From assembly GCF_007115105.1 (NCBI RefSeq), contig NZ_SULJ01000006.1, positions 62,498 through 126,497 of the forward strand: a stretch of 64,000 nucleotides of DNA, given 5' to 3'. Shown in pieces: positions 52,156-59,933 of the stretch. Position 1 is the first letter of the stretch. Each line of letters starts with the position of its first letter. The notes under the pieces were generated by a model, which worked only from the letters and a program-made list of their open reading frames with translations, ran no database searches and was not told where the DNA came from. Source of the stretch: Clostridium sp. HBUAS56010 (GTDB taxonomy: Bacteria; Bacillota; Clostridia; Lachnospirales; Lachnospiraceae). The position numbers and the translations under genes were made by a program.

Positions 52156-54261
52156 CTATAAAAATAGCTGATGCAGTTCTTTTGCCGTATCTGCTCCCAT
52201 AAACCTGCCATAAGCACCTTCATCTGCAAAAATGACAGACAGATCCCTAAGTACCTCCAGATGACTGTTTCCATCTGCACTTGCCAGGACAAAAAACAGA
52301 TTGGCATATTTCTCTTTTGTAAAATAAACCTTTTCCCTTACTTTTAACAGGGACATGGACGCCGTCCTGACACCTGCCTGGGATCTTGCACTTGGAAGTG
52401 CGATTCCAGGAGCCAGCAAAATATAGGGACCAAGTTTTTCAATGGATTCAATCATGGCATCGGTATAGGAAGGTTCAATGCTTTTTTCTTCCTCCAACGG
52501 CTTTGCGGAAAGGCGGATGGCTTCCTTCCAGTTATTTACAGAATCTTTGATCCTGATCCTGTTCTCTGTCAGTAAATCCTTCAACATCTGGCTTTTTCCT
52601 GCCCCATAATTTATTTTCACCCTGTTTATCCTAAAATATTCTTCCATTTTACTGCGCAGATATATCTGGTCCCCTATATTCATAAATTCCTCTGACATTG
52701 CGGAAAAATCTTCTAAAAATCTCAACAGATCTTCATCCTTTGAAATCTTATGTTCTGCCAGTTTTTTTATTCGTTCTTTCTCATGATCTGTAAGAAACGT
52801 ATTCACAACAACAACGGGAATTTCATGAAACTCTATGGGAATGGCGGATACGATCATATCCGCGTACTCTGAAAATCTGATTAGATCGTGAAACAAAGAA
52901 GCCGTCAGCACCCTTGCTCCCGGCAAAAGGTTCTGAATCTGACCTTGAAGCAAAACAGCCGTATGGGAATTTCCGGCGTATACCACCAACACATAGGGTG
53001 CCCGCACTGCAATCCGCTTTGTCTTATACATACCCCCTAAAAAATTAAGACTAAATAAAACACAGTCCTCTTCAGTGAATGTCCCCAAAACACCGCCTAC
53101 ATCTTCTACGGACTTCTTAGTCAGCCTGATGATATGAATGTAATGCTTTTCTACCTCCTGTATTAAAGGATTAAATACTTTAATACCATATCTCCTTCTA
53201 AGCAGAATACATTTTAAGCTAAGGGTCACGGCTTTTTCCAATTCCTCTTTGTCTTCAAAAAAGATTCCTATGTAAGTCTCGAATTTTTCAATAATCTGCC
53301 TGGCATAAAAATTCAGATTCTCCCTTTTTACAGGAATAGAAATCAGATCTGTGCCAGATTCCCCACAGACACATACCAGCATACGTGCCAGACTCTCTGC
53401 CATTCCATGCCTGCCTGAATCAAGATAAGGAACTTTATCATAAGAATGTTCCTTTCCGCCTAAAACCGTATTTACAATTCCTGACTGATAAAGAATACTG
53501 CGAATCCGGCAGTTGTAAATACTCATCCGGTAATAATCAGGAATCATATTGAGGGAAATCGTGTGTCCCTGCCGGATTCTCCGCGATATCAGGGTACATA
53601 CGGCACCAAAAGTATACACTGCTTCCCGGCTGATAAACAGATGAAAAGACTCTGCCGTCACAGTAAACATCCGACGCACAGCTTCTACATCATTCCTGGA
53701 AAATTCATATAAGGACATTGCCATCTCATAATTCTTCGGATAAAATTCCAGAAAAATCTTAGAAACTACCCATAAGCTGAGCCTGTGGACATTGTATTCT
53801 TCTCCCACAAGAGCATAGCCATGGTTTCCAGCCATATACCCAAGCTGAAAATCTCTCAGAATCCGATTAACCTCAGCCAGGTCCAGAATACAGGTATTTC
53901 TGCTAATCCTGAACCGTTCCATGATGCTGTGGGTGGATAAATGCCTTTCACGGATCAGCAGGACAATAAGATAAATTCTTCTTTCTCTTGGTGAAAAATC
54001 AAACTCTTCATAACTGGCCTTTGACAGTCGTTCTTTCAGCCTTTTCTTTAACTCCCCCTTCTTTATATAAAGTTCCCGCCGCTGTTGTGAGGAATCCTCC
54101 TCCAGCCGGTTTTCAATCAGCCAGATCCGACAATTTTGTATAAGAAGATATGCTGCGCTCTTTGATATATCCAAATATTGCATTACCTCGTGTACGCCAA
54201 AGGGTGTATCACTATTTTTTGAGGCATCAAGAATAACCCCCATTTGATAATTCAAACGCAT
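52156..54261 (-). CDS. BglG/LicR-like regulator with degenerate PTS domains
   Basis: A 701-residue regulator. ATG 54261 follows GGAGAGG; the frame is open to 54294. Layout: two winged-helix/Mga-like domains (about 1-170), a PRD-like region (about 180-390), an EIIB-like domain (about 400-490) and a C-terminal EIIA-like domain (from about 560). The phosphorylation residues are lost: EIIA reads LPSARSQAGV where relatives have PHAR (Ser624 for His), and the EIIB P-loop reads VVYAGNSH without Cys. A second His (HLE, 667) remains. No PTS genes adjoin it. It may have become independent of PTS phosphate. Confidence 0.8.
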   Translation of the reverse strand: MRLNYQMGVILDASKNSDTPFGVHEVMQYLDISKSAAYLLIQNCRIWLIENRLEEDSSQQRRELYIKKGELKKRLKERLSKASYEEFDFSPRERRIYLIVLLIRERHLSTHSIMERFRISRNTCILDLAEVNRILRDFQLGYMAGNHGYALVGEEYNVHRLSLWVVSKIFLEFYPKNYEMAMSLYEFSRNDVEAVRRMFTVTAESFHLFISREAVYTFGAVCTLISRRIRQGHTISLNMIPDYYRMSIYNCRIRSILYQSGIVNTVLGGKEHSYDKVPYLDSGRHGMAESLARMLVCVCGESGTDLISIPVKRENLNFYARQIIEKFETYIGIFFEDKEELEKAVTLSLKCILLRRRYGIKVFNPLIQEVEKHYIHIIRLTKKSVEDVGGVLGTFTEEDCVLFSLNFLGGMYKTKRIAVRAPYVLVVYAGNSHTAVLLQGQIQNLLPGARVLTASLFHDLIRFSEYADMIVSAIPIEFHEIPVVVVNTFLTDHEKERIKKLAEHKISKDEDLLRFLEDFSAMSEEFMNIGDQIYLRSKMEEYFRINRVKINYGAGKSQMLKDLLTENRIRIKDSVNNWKEAIRLSAKPLEEEKSIEPSYTDAMIESIEKLGPYILLAPGIALPSARSQAGVRTASMSLLKVREKVYFTKEKYANLFFVLASADGNSHLEVLRDLSVIFADEGAYGRFMGADTAKELHQLFL

Positions 54262-54625
54262 AGTTTTCCTCTCCAGGGTCCAAGTCCAATACATGGTTAT
54301 GGATGATTTTGTACATTACATCTACAATAATGTTATATTCAAAACTTTCGTTCGTCAATATTATTCCATCAATTTGTTCGTTTAACTCAAAATATGTATT
54401 CCATTATATATTTATATCATTTTTACTTACTTTTTTATCCATTTCGTCCAATTATTACTTTTATTTAAGGGATTATGTCATTAGATGTCTAATTTTCGGG
54501 AATGTAAGATTCTTTTTTTATAACTATTAAAAAAACCCGAAAGATTCACATGCTTCTGTGACCTTTCAGGTTTCTATGATTGAAATACTGATACAATCAA
54601 AATTGAAATCAGCAGAAATGTGATA
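54262..54625. other. AT-rich intergenic region between BglG-like and SGNH genes
   Basis: About 360 bases, strongly AT-rich from 54300 to 54530, holding the promoter region of the regulator and the SGNH gene terminator. A 75-codon frame in it has no ribosome binding site and an implausible composition. Nothing else recognised. Confidence 0.6.
54530..54573 (-). terminator. Terminator after the SGNH hydrolase gene
   Basis: AAACC-CGAAAG-TCACA arms (54533-54550 with 54557-54573, one or two mismatches) form a long stem; on the - strand it ends in six T. Confidence 0.78.
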
Positions 54626-55468
54626 TCAGTTCATTCCTCCAGCAATCTGCTGAAGCTTAAAAACTGTATCCCCGTCCAGATCTGCACTGTAAGCCACACC
54701 TTCCGGAGTCTGGTCAAATAAAGTCTGATACAAAACACAGGCCGCCAGATAAGTTCCTTCTAAAGACGGATGACTTTTATCCTCGTCCCACAGCTCAATC
54801 TCCGGATATGCCTGGGCACATCTCATAAATGCAATCCCCGCAGGAGCTGTCAGAAGATCCAGTTCCTCTGCCGCATTGAGATAGTTTTGAGCCATTCTGG
54901 TCTGCATCTCTTCTCTGGTATTCTTATTGTTAATTCCTAAAATCTTATGGGAAAAACCATCCTTATGAGCCCAGGTCATAAAAAGTACAGACTCTCCTCC
55001 TGCCCTGCGCACCAGCTCATCAAGGGTCTCCACAGCAGAAAGCATGATGGTATCCCCAACAAGAGCCATTCCGGTATTCTCCTGCATCACCACATAATCC
55101 CATGTATGGTCTGAAAGTGCTTCATATGCCTGTGCCCCTAACTCATCCTGGGGGTCTGCAAACTCCTGCAGGGTATAATAGCCTTCTGTCAGTTCATACA
55201 CATCCGGATTAAATCCGCCGCTCATGCTTAGCTGTGCAAAAACACCTGGAAGCTGGTTGGAATACGTCATACTGTTTCCTATAAATAATACTGTCGGGTC
55301 TGTCTTTATCTCCGCTGGCTTTTTTAAATTCAATTCCTGGCCGAAATCCATAGCCTGGACTTTGCCGCCCGATATCATGTTAAAAAACCAGTAATACAGA
55401 CCCCCAAATAAAGCGCAGAGTAAAATAATAATTCCTATTATAACTTTTAATACAATTGACTTTTTCAT
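54626..55468 (-). CDS. Membrane-anchored SGNH/GDSL-like hydrolase
   Basis: A 280-residue protein with one N-terminal membrane helix (about 8-30) and an extracellular SGNH-type domain: LFIGNSMTYS (nucleophile Ser) near residue 65, and DEDKSHPSLEGTYLAA with the Asp-x-x-His pair near 232. AAGGAGG precedes the start. SGNH enzymes hydrolyse esters such as acetyl groups on polysaccharides or peptidoglycan; the anchor puts it outside the cell. It lies 97 bases after larC and may not share its function. Confidence 0.78.
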   Translation of the reverse strand: MKKSIVLKVIIGIIILLCALFGGLYYWFFNMISGGKVQAMDFGQELNLKKPAEIKTDPTVLFIGNSMTYSNQLPGVFAQLSMSGGFNPDVYELTEGYYTLQEFADPQDELGAQAYEALSDHTWDYVVMQENTGMALVGDTIMLSAVETLDELVRRAGGESVLFMTWAHKDGFSHKILGINNKNTREEMQTRMAQNYLNAAEELDLLTAPAGIAFMRCAQAYPEIELWDEDKSHPSLEGTYLAACVLYQTLFDQTPEGVAYSADLDGDTVFKLQQIAGGMN

Positions 55469-55565
55469 ACTCCTCCTTAAAAAAATTGACTCATTTAAAT
55501 ATCGGACTCCCCCCAGAAAACTATAGCAAAACAGTTGTTAATTTTACGTTAATTTAGAGCCGGTC

Positions 55566-56864
55566 TTATGCCTGACTGTTTTTTGTGGCAGCTTCCCGGA
55601 TCAATCCATAGACCGTCTGAGGATCCATGCCACTTTTTTTACAGATTTCCCTCACACTTTCATATTCCGGGTAATAATACACCTGGTCCTTCCAAGAGCA
55701 TACCTTAACTTCTGCCAGTCCCCAGGAGGTATTTACCTGATGCTTTTTCCTCTGTAAAATAGTTCTGGATACAGAGTGCTTTCTGATTCCAATGGTAGTC
55801 GTCTGTACAAATATAATATTTTCCATGGCTTCTACCTGATCTTCTTCACACAAAACAGAAATCTTATAGGCAGGGCGGTTTTTCTTCATATATACAGGAG
55901 TATACCAGACATCTGCGGCACCCGCTTCCAATAGAGACTCCATGGCCATCCCCAATATCTCCCCTGTGCAGTCGTCAATATTGGCCTCCAGTTCCCACAT
56001 CTGTTCTTTTTTTACTGAATCATCTTCCAGCATCATGACACGCAGTACATTGGCATGTTTAAAATCCTTTTTACCCGCACCAATTCCAGTCTTTACAATC
56101 CGGCAGGAAGAAGGCAGTTCTTCTCTTGTCCTGAGGGCTGCTGCAATTGCTGCTCCAGTGGGAGTCACCATCTCTCCCTGATTATCCGTCAGGCGGAGTT
56201 TCAGTCCGTATCTGGAAACAATATTAACCGTGGCAGGAACAGGAACCGGTATGATTCCATGCTGGCACCGCACACTTCCAAATCCTTCGGTCAAAGGGGA
56301 TACCACAATCTCCGTCACTCCCAGATTATCCAGACAAACGGCAGTTCCAATGATATCCACAATGGAGTCAATTGCTCCTACCTCATGAAAATGGACCTCA
56401 TTGACAGGCAGACCATGAGCCTTAGATTCCGCTTCTGCCACAATCTCAAACATTCGTTTTGCCATCTGTTTTACCCGGTCATTGGATTTTAAACGGTCAA
56501 TCACTTCATACACAGCCTGTAGGTTGCGGTGAATATGAGAATGGGAAGAATCGTGATTTTTATGGTCTTCGTGCCCATGACTATGGACGTGTTCGTGTTC
56601 CTCATGCTCATGGCTGTGAACGTGTTCATGTGCTTCATGTTCATGGCTGTGACTCCCATGGTCTTCATCCAGATGAACATGGAAATCATAGGCATCCAGC
56701 CCACACTTTTTTGTTCTCCCGAAATGCAGATGATACCCGCCTAATGACAGGCTGTCAAGCGCCTCTGACAGTACATTCCGGTCCGCTCCAAGATCTAAAA
56801 GGGCACCAACCGTCATATCTCCGCTAATACCTGAATTACACTCAAAATATAAAATTTTATTCAT
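55566..56864 (-). CDS. larC: LarC, nickel-pincer cofactor nickel insertase
   Basis: A 432-residue protein matching LarC: FECNSGISGDM at the start, NEVHFHEVGAIDSIVDI near 155, and TPTGAAIAA. In Lactobacillus larC is split and joined by a programmed frameshift; here it is one continuous frame. An unusually rich His/Glu stretch (about residues 68-110, HEHEEHEHVHSHGHE) probably binds nickel. LarC inserts Ni into the pyridinium-dithiocarboxylate mononucleotide. It overlaps larB by 8 bases. Confidence 0.9.
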   Translation of the reverse strand: MNKILYFECNSGISGDMTVGALLDLGADRNVLSEALDSLSLGGYHLHFGRTKKCGLDAYDFHVHLDEDHGSHSHEHEAHEHVHSHEHEEHEHVHSHGHEDHKNHDSSHSHIHRNLQAVYEVIDRLKSNDRVKQMAKRMFEIVAEAESKAHGLPVNEVHFHEVGAIDSIVDIIGTAVCLDNLGVTEIVVSPLTEGFGSVRCQHGIIPVPVPATVNIVSRYGLKLRLTDNQGEMVTPTGAAIAAALRTREELPSSCRIVKTGIGAGKKDFKHANVLRVMMLEDDSVKKEQMWELEANIDDCTGEILGMAMESLLEAGAADVWYTPVYMKKNRPAYKISVLCEEDQVEAMENIIFVQTTTIGIRKHSVSRTILQRKKHQVNTSWGLAEVKVCSWKDQVYYYPEYESVREICKKSGMDPQTVYGLIREAATKNSQA

Positions 56865-57609
56865 TTGATTTCACCGCCAGTCGATTAATTTGTGTTGCTG
56901 TATATCCGGCTCCATAGCCATTGTCTATATTGACAACAGAAATTCCGTTTGCACAGGAATTAAGCATGGTTAAAAGGGCTGACAAGCCATGAAAGCTGGC
57001 TCCATATCCGACAGAAGTAGGAACTGCAATCACCGGGCAGTCAGAAATCCCTGCAATCACAGTGCCCAGCGCCCCTTCCATTCCTGCCACTGCAACAATG
57101 CAGTTTGCCTTTTCCAGACGATGACGTTTGGATAAAAGCCGGTGGATTCCCGCCACGCCCACATCAAAAACCCGATCCACATAACAGCCAAAATATTCTG
57201 CTGTCTGTGCGGCTTCCTCTGCAACAGGAATATCCGCTGTTCCTCCGGTACACACACAAACCCAGCCTGTACGCTCTTTTCCCGGCTTTTCCACCTTTAA
57301 GATTCTGGAAATGGGATCGTAGGATATGAAGGGTATCACGGACCTTACCTGCTCGTACTGCGCCTGGCTTGCCCTGGTTCCAAAAACTTCCCCATCCCTT
57401 TCATAGAGTTTTTTATAAATCTCCACCAGATATTCTTCCGGTTTTCCCTGACAAAAAACAGTTTCTCCAAAGCCGGACCTGAGCTGCCTGTGATGATCCA
57501 GTTTTGCATATCCCAGATCCTCGTAAGGAAGATCCTTTAAAAGCTGCTCGCCTTCTTCAATCCCCATCTCTCCGGATTGGATCTGCAAAAGCATGTTCTT
57601 AATGTCCAT
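56857..57609 (-). CDS. larB: LarB, nickel-pincer cofactor biosynthesis carboxylase
   Basis: A 250-residue protein of the AIR-carboxylase (PurE-like) fold: FGTRASQAQYE, VCTGGTADIPVAEEAA, VAGMEGALGTVIAG and PTSVGYGASFHG. ATG 57609 is chosen; a TTG at 57618 would directly abut the AAAGG ribosome binding site. LarB carboxylates and hydrolyses nicotinic acid adenine dinucleotide as first step of the cofactor. LarE and a LarA-type racemase are not in the window. An intrinsic terminator hairpin ends right before its ribosome binding site. Confidence 0.9.
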   Translation of the reverse strand: MDIKNMLLQIQSGEMGIEEGEQLLKDLPYEDLGYAKLDHHRQLRSGFGETVFCQGKPEEYLVEIYKKLYERDGEVFGTRASQAQYEQVRSVIPFISYDPISRILKVEKPGKERTGWVCVCTGGTADIPVAEEAAQTAEYFGCYVDRVFDVGVAGIHRLLSKRHRLEKANCIVAVAGMEGALGTVIAGISDCPVIAVPTSVGYGASFHGLSALLTMLNSCANGISVVNIDNGYGAGYTATQINRLAVKSNE

Positions 57610-57628
57610 AACCGCCAACCTTTCCTAT

Positions 57629-57689
57629 AAAAAAAATACCAGAAACAGACCTACGCATTCCGTGGAATACCGGTACCTTTCTGGTATTT
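57629..57689 (-). terminator. Terminator hairpin directly before larB
   Basis: AAATACCAGAAA (57634-57645) pairs perfectly with TTTCTGGTATTT (57678-57689); an inner ATTCC/GGAAT hairpin lies within the loop. On the - strand it ends in eight T, then the larB ribosome binding site follows. It ends the small gene at 57711-57890 and could attenuate larBC. Confidence 0.8.
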
Positions 57690-57710
57690 GCTTTGATTTA
57701 TAATGCCTGA

Positions 57711-57890
57711 TCAATAGAAACCGGACTCTGTTCCATTCCACTTAAGCTCCTTAACACTTTTTACCGGGCTTTTTATATCATGTCCGGATCTCTTAGCGCT
57801 GAAATAATTATAAGAACCGGCACAAAGAAACACCACAATCAAACAGAACGTCAGCAGCATGATCTTGTTATAAGTTTTATTATCTTTCAT
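57711..57890 (-). CDS. 59-residue single-helix membrane protein
   Basis: A small open frame not overlapping other genes, with GGGGAGA 5 bases before its ATG and a good promoter upstream, ending at the terminator before larB. It starts MKDNKTYNKI, has one hydrophobic helix (about 10-26, with Cys at 16 and 23) and a basic, polar C-terminal part ending ESGFY. I do not recognise it. Signals for expression are convincing; its function and any link to larBC or the transglycosylase are open. Confidence 0.65.
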   Translation of the reverse strand: MKDNKTYNKIMLLTFCLIVVFLCAGSYNYFSAKRSGHDIKSPVKSVKELKWNGTESGFY

Positions 57891-57954
57891 ACATTCTCCC
57901 CTCTATATGAAAACACTCCAGTTGTGCTGCACCTGTGTCTTTCCCAACACCTCC

Positions 57955-57983
57955 ATTATACCGTTTTTTTTGTGAATCTTCAA
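57955..57983 (-). promoter_or_regulatory. Promoter of the 59-residue protein (and possibly larBC)
   Basis: TTGAAG (57978-57983) and TATAAT (57955-57960), 17 bases apart on the - strand, just before the small gene. Confidence 0.7.
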
Positions 57984-57989
57984 GCATTA

Positions 57990-58706
57990 TCACTGAAAAG
58001 CTACCATCTGTTCTGATACAGTTTCCACTTCTTCTGCCGAAAGATAGCCACAGGCTTCCATTCGGGAAATCACTTTTTTCTGACGCTTCTGCGCCAGCTT
58101 TAAATTTTTAGTAGGCGCATATTTAGAAGGAGCATTGGGTACTCCTGCTAACAGGGTACTTTCATAATCCGTCATCTCCCCGGGAATCTTTTCAAAATAG
58201 CCCTTGCTGGCATCCCCTACACTGTAGTACCCATCGCCATAATAAATGCAATTTACATACAATTCAAATATCTCATCTTTCGAATAATTTTTTTCCAGTT
58301 CAAATGCCATAAATACTTCTGCCACTTTTCTTGGCAGTTCTTTTTCCTGACTGAAATACAGATTCTTTGCGAGCTGCTGGGTTATGGTACTTCCGCCTTC
58401 TACATAGCGTCCTGCCTGGACATCGTGCAGGATCGCCCTGCCAATTGCAATCACATCAATCCCGCCGTGCTGAAAGAACCGGTGATCCTCCACCGACACA
58501 ACGGCATTCACATAGATATCAGGTAAACCGGCAAAAGAAGTGTAACCCTCTTTCTGCTGCACCTCTCCCACCCGTTCTAAAAGACTTTGCGTCTCCAGAG
58601 CGTTCCGGTAAAGTTCATAACCTTTATACGTCACAGTGAATCCGGCTAACAGACAAACCATGACAAATAAAAACAATATTTTTCTTATCAGGTGATTTGA
58701 TTTCAT
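57990..58706 (-). CDS. Monofunctional peptidoglycan transglycosylase (GT51)
   Basis: A 238-residue protein with one N-terminal helix (about 8-26) and a GT51 domain: VEDHRFFQHGG (catalytic Glu73) and GGSTITQQLAKNL near 100, then FELEKNYSKDEIFELYVN. It lacks a transpeptidase domain. It polymerises lipid II glycan strands outside the membrane. GGAGG precedes the start. No partner is encoded beside it. Confidence 0.9.
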   Translation of the reverse strand: MKSNHLIRKILFLFVMVCLLAGFTVTYKGYELYRNALETQSLLERVGEVQQKEGYTSFAGLPDIYVNAVVSVEDHRFFQHGGIDVIAIGRAILHDVQAGRYVEGGSTITQQLAKNLYFSQEKELPRKVAEVFMAFELEKNYSKDEIFELYVNCIYYGDGYYSVGDASKGYFEKIPGEMTDYESTLLAGVPNAPSKYAPTKNLKLAQKRQKKVISRMEACGYLSAEEVETVSEQMVAFQ

Positions 58707-59066
58707 CCGCTCACTGCCTCCTTTTTCCTATGGTTTCCTATGTTACTTCTTTGATTGTATCATAGACTCCCATTAAAAGCAGGAATAATTCCTTATATTT
58801 CCCTAAAATTTTCGGAATATTTCTGACGATTTTTTTACTATTTCTTACAAATATTGCCAGATAATTAGAAAACAGACAGTGAAATCGGCTGATTTTCGCT
58901 GTCTGTTCCATTGAATTTTCATGAATAGTAATTGATTTTCAGAGATGAAATGCCGAAAATAGAAAGGACCAGATGATCCGGATAGATCAACCATATCACC
59001 GGAACTTTCCTATGGCAACGGGCTTTGCAGTTTTTGTCTGATTTGTTGCGTTTATTCCGTATGTAT
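58707..59066. other. Intergenic region with one hairpin
   Basis: About 360 bases. The left end is the promoter region of the transglycosylase. An ACAGACAG...CTGTCTGT hairpin at 58872-58906 probably terminates the LytTR gene. 58907-59066 shows no feature I can name. Confidence 0.6.
58872..58906 (-). terminator. Probable terminator downstream of the LytTR gene
   Basis: ACAGACAG-GAAATC pairs with GATTTTC-CTGTCTGT (one mismatch inside); on the - strand TTTTCTAATT follows. Confidence 0.6.
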
Positions 59067-59459
59067 CTACAAAATTCTACAACTTCGCTCTAAAAATTCC
59101 TGATATCTGGTTTCAAATATTTTTTTCCTACTATCATTCACATACAGACAGTCTCCATTCTGCATCTGTACTATCCCAGCTTTTACATTTCTTATCTGCT
59201 GCATGTTAATAAGATTGTGCTGGTTGATCCGGATAAAACTTTCTTTTGGAAGCCTGTCCTCTTCTTCATTCAGTTTTGCCCGTATCCGCATCCTTCCTTC
59301 CTGTGAGATCACACTGGTCTTTCTGTAATAAGATTCCAGATAAAGGATCTCCCTGATATCCAGAAAATAAGACTGACCGTTAAAGGACACCCTATACTTT
59401 ATCTGTGTGCAGTTCAATGTAAAAATAAATTGTTTATTCAAAAAAAAGACAATTATCAC
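59067..59459 (-). CDS. Stand-alone LytTR DNA-binding regulator
   Basis: A 130-residue protein. GTG 59459 lies 9 bases after GGAGG. It is essentially one LytTR domain: EILYLESYYRKTSVIS, KESFIRINQHNLINMQQI and YVNDSRKKIFETRYQEFL. No receiver or membrane domain is present, so it must be controlled by its own level or a separate partner. The first 20 residues are unusual (MIIVFFLNKQFIF) but the frame and binding site agree. It is divergent from the 70-residue peptide gene, 188 bases away, its most likely target. Confidence 0.8.
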   Translation of the reverse strand: MIIVFFLNKQFIFTLNCTQIKYRVSFNGQSYFLDIREILYLESYYRKTSVISQEGRMRIRAKLNEEEDRLPKESFIRINQHNLINMQQIRNVKAGIVQMQNGDCLYVNDSRKKIFETRYQEFLERSCRIL

Positions 59460-59647
59460 CTCATAGTTCCTCCGCTGTTCATTTCATTTTCCCGGCATGA
59501 CTATATTTTTCCGCCAGGCAAGGTATATAACGAAGGAAAATAGTGGTTATAACGCATCTCATGGTTTTGGCAGTGTCATGAATAATTACGATGATTTTCC
59601 GAACACTAATTTAAACCGTCAAAATACAGCAAAAAGGAGAACCAACT

Positions 59648-59860
59648 ATGAAATCAGAAAAAAGCGAAAATAAAAAAGACAAGAAACCATCTGCAACAGC
59701 AAAGAATAATTATGATGTAGATATTCAGGCATGCTCTGCCATGGACTGCACCGGACTGATTCCTTCTGCTCCAGAAACAGAGGATGAATTGGAAGCATAT
59801 GAGGATATTTATCCTTATATTACTCATGCCAAAAAAGTAAAAGATGATAAAACAAAATAA
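59648..59860 (+). CDS. 70-residue charged peptide with CSAMDCTGLIPSAP core
   Basis: A small gene with AAGGAG before its ATG and a terminator after it. The N-terminus is very basic (KSEKSENKKDKK), followed by NYDVDIQACSAMDCTGLIPSAPE and an acidic region ending YEDIYPYITHAKK. I recall similar short proteins in other Clostridia but no known function. There is no signal peptide or helix. The two Cys and Asp-Cys-Thr-Gly core could bind metal or be modified; this is speculation. Divergent LytTR regulator upstream. Confidence 0.65.
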   Translation: MKSEKSENKKDKKPSATAKNNYDVDIQACSAMDCTGLIPSAPETEDELEAYEDIYPYITHAKKVKDDKTK

Positions 59861-59872
59861 AAAATGAAGCAT

Positions 59873-59930
59873 AAAAACATCTGTGCTGTCCGTTCATGGT
59901 TTTACCATAGGGGATAACACAGATGTTTTT
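59873..59930. terminator. Bidirectional terminator between the peptide gene and chemoreceptor
   Basis: AAAAACATCTGTG (59873-59885) pairs perfectly with CACAGATGTTTTT (59918-59930), with T-runs on both strands. Confidence 0.88.
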
Positions 59931-59933
59931 TAT

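Noticed and set aside
54303-54530. 75-codon frame in the AT-rich region
   Set aside because: No ribosome binding site, almost only Ile/Tyr/Phe/Ser residues and no support from context.
56529-56690. Repeated short units resembling a tandem or CRISPR-like array
   Set aside because: They are the His/Glu codon repeats of larC (HEHEEHEHVHSH), irregular and in frame with the gene.
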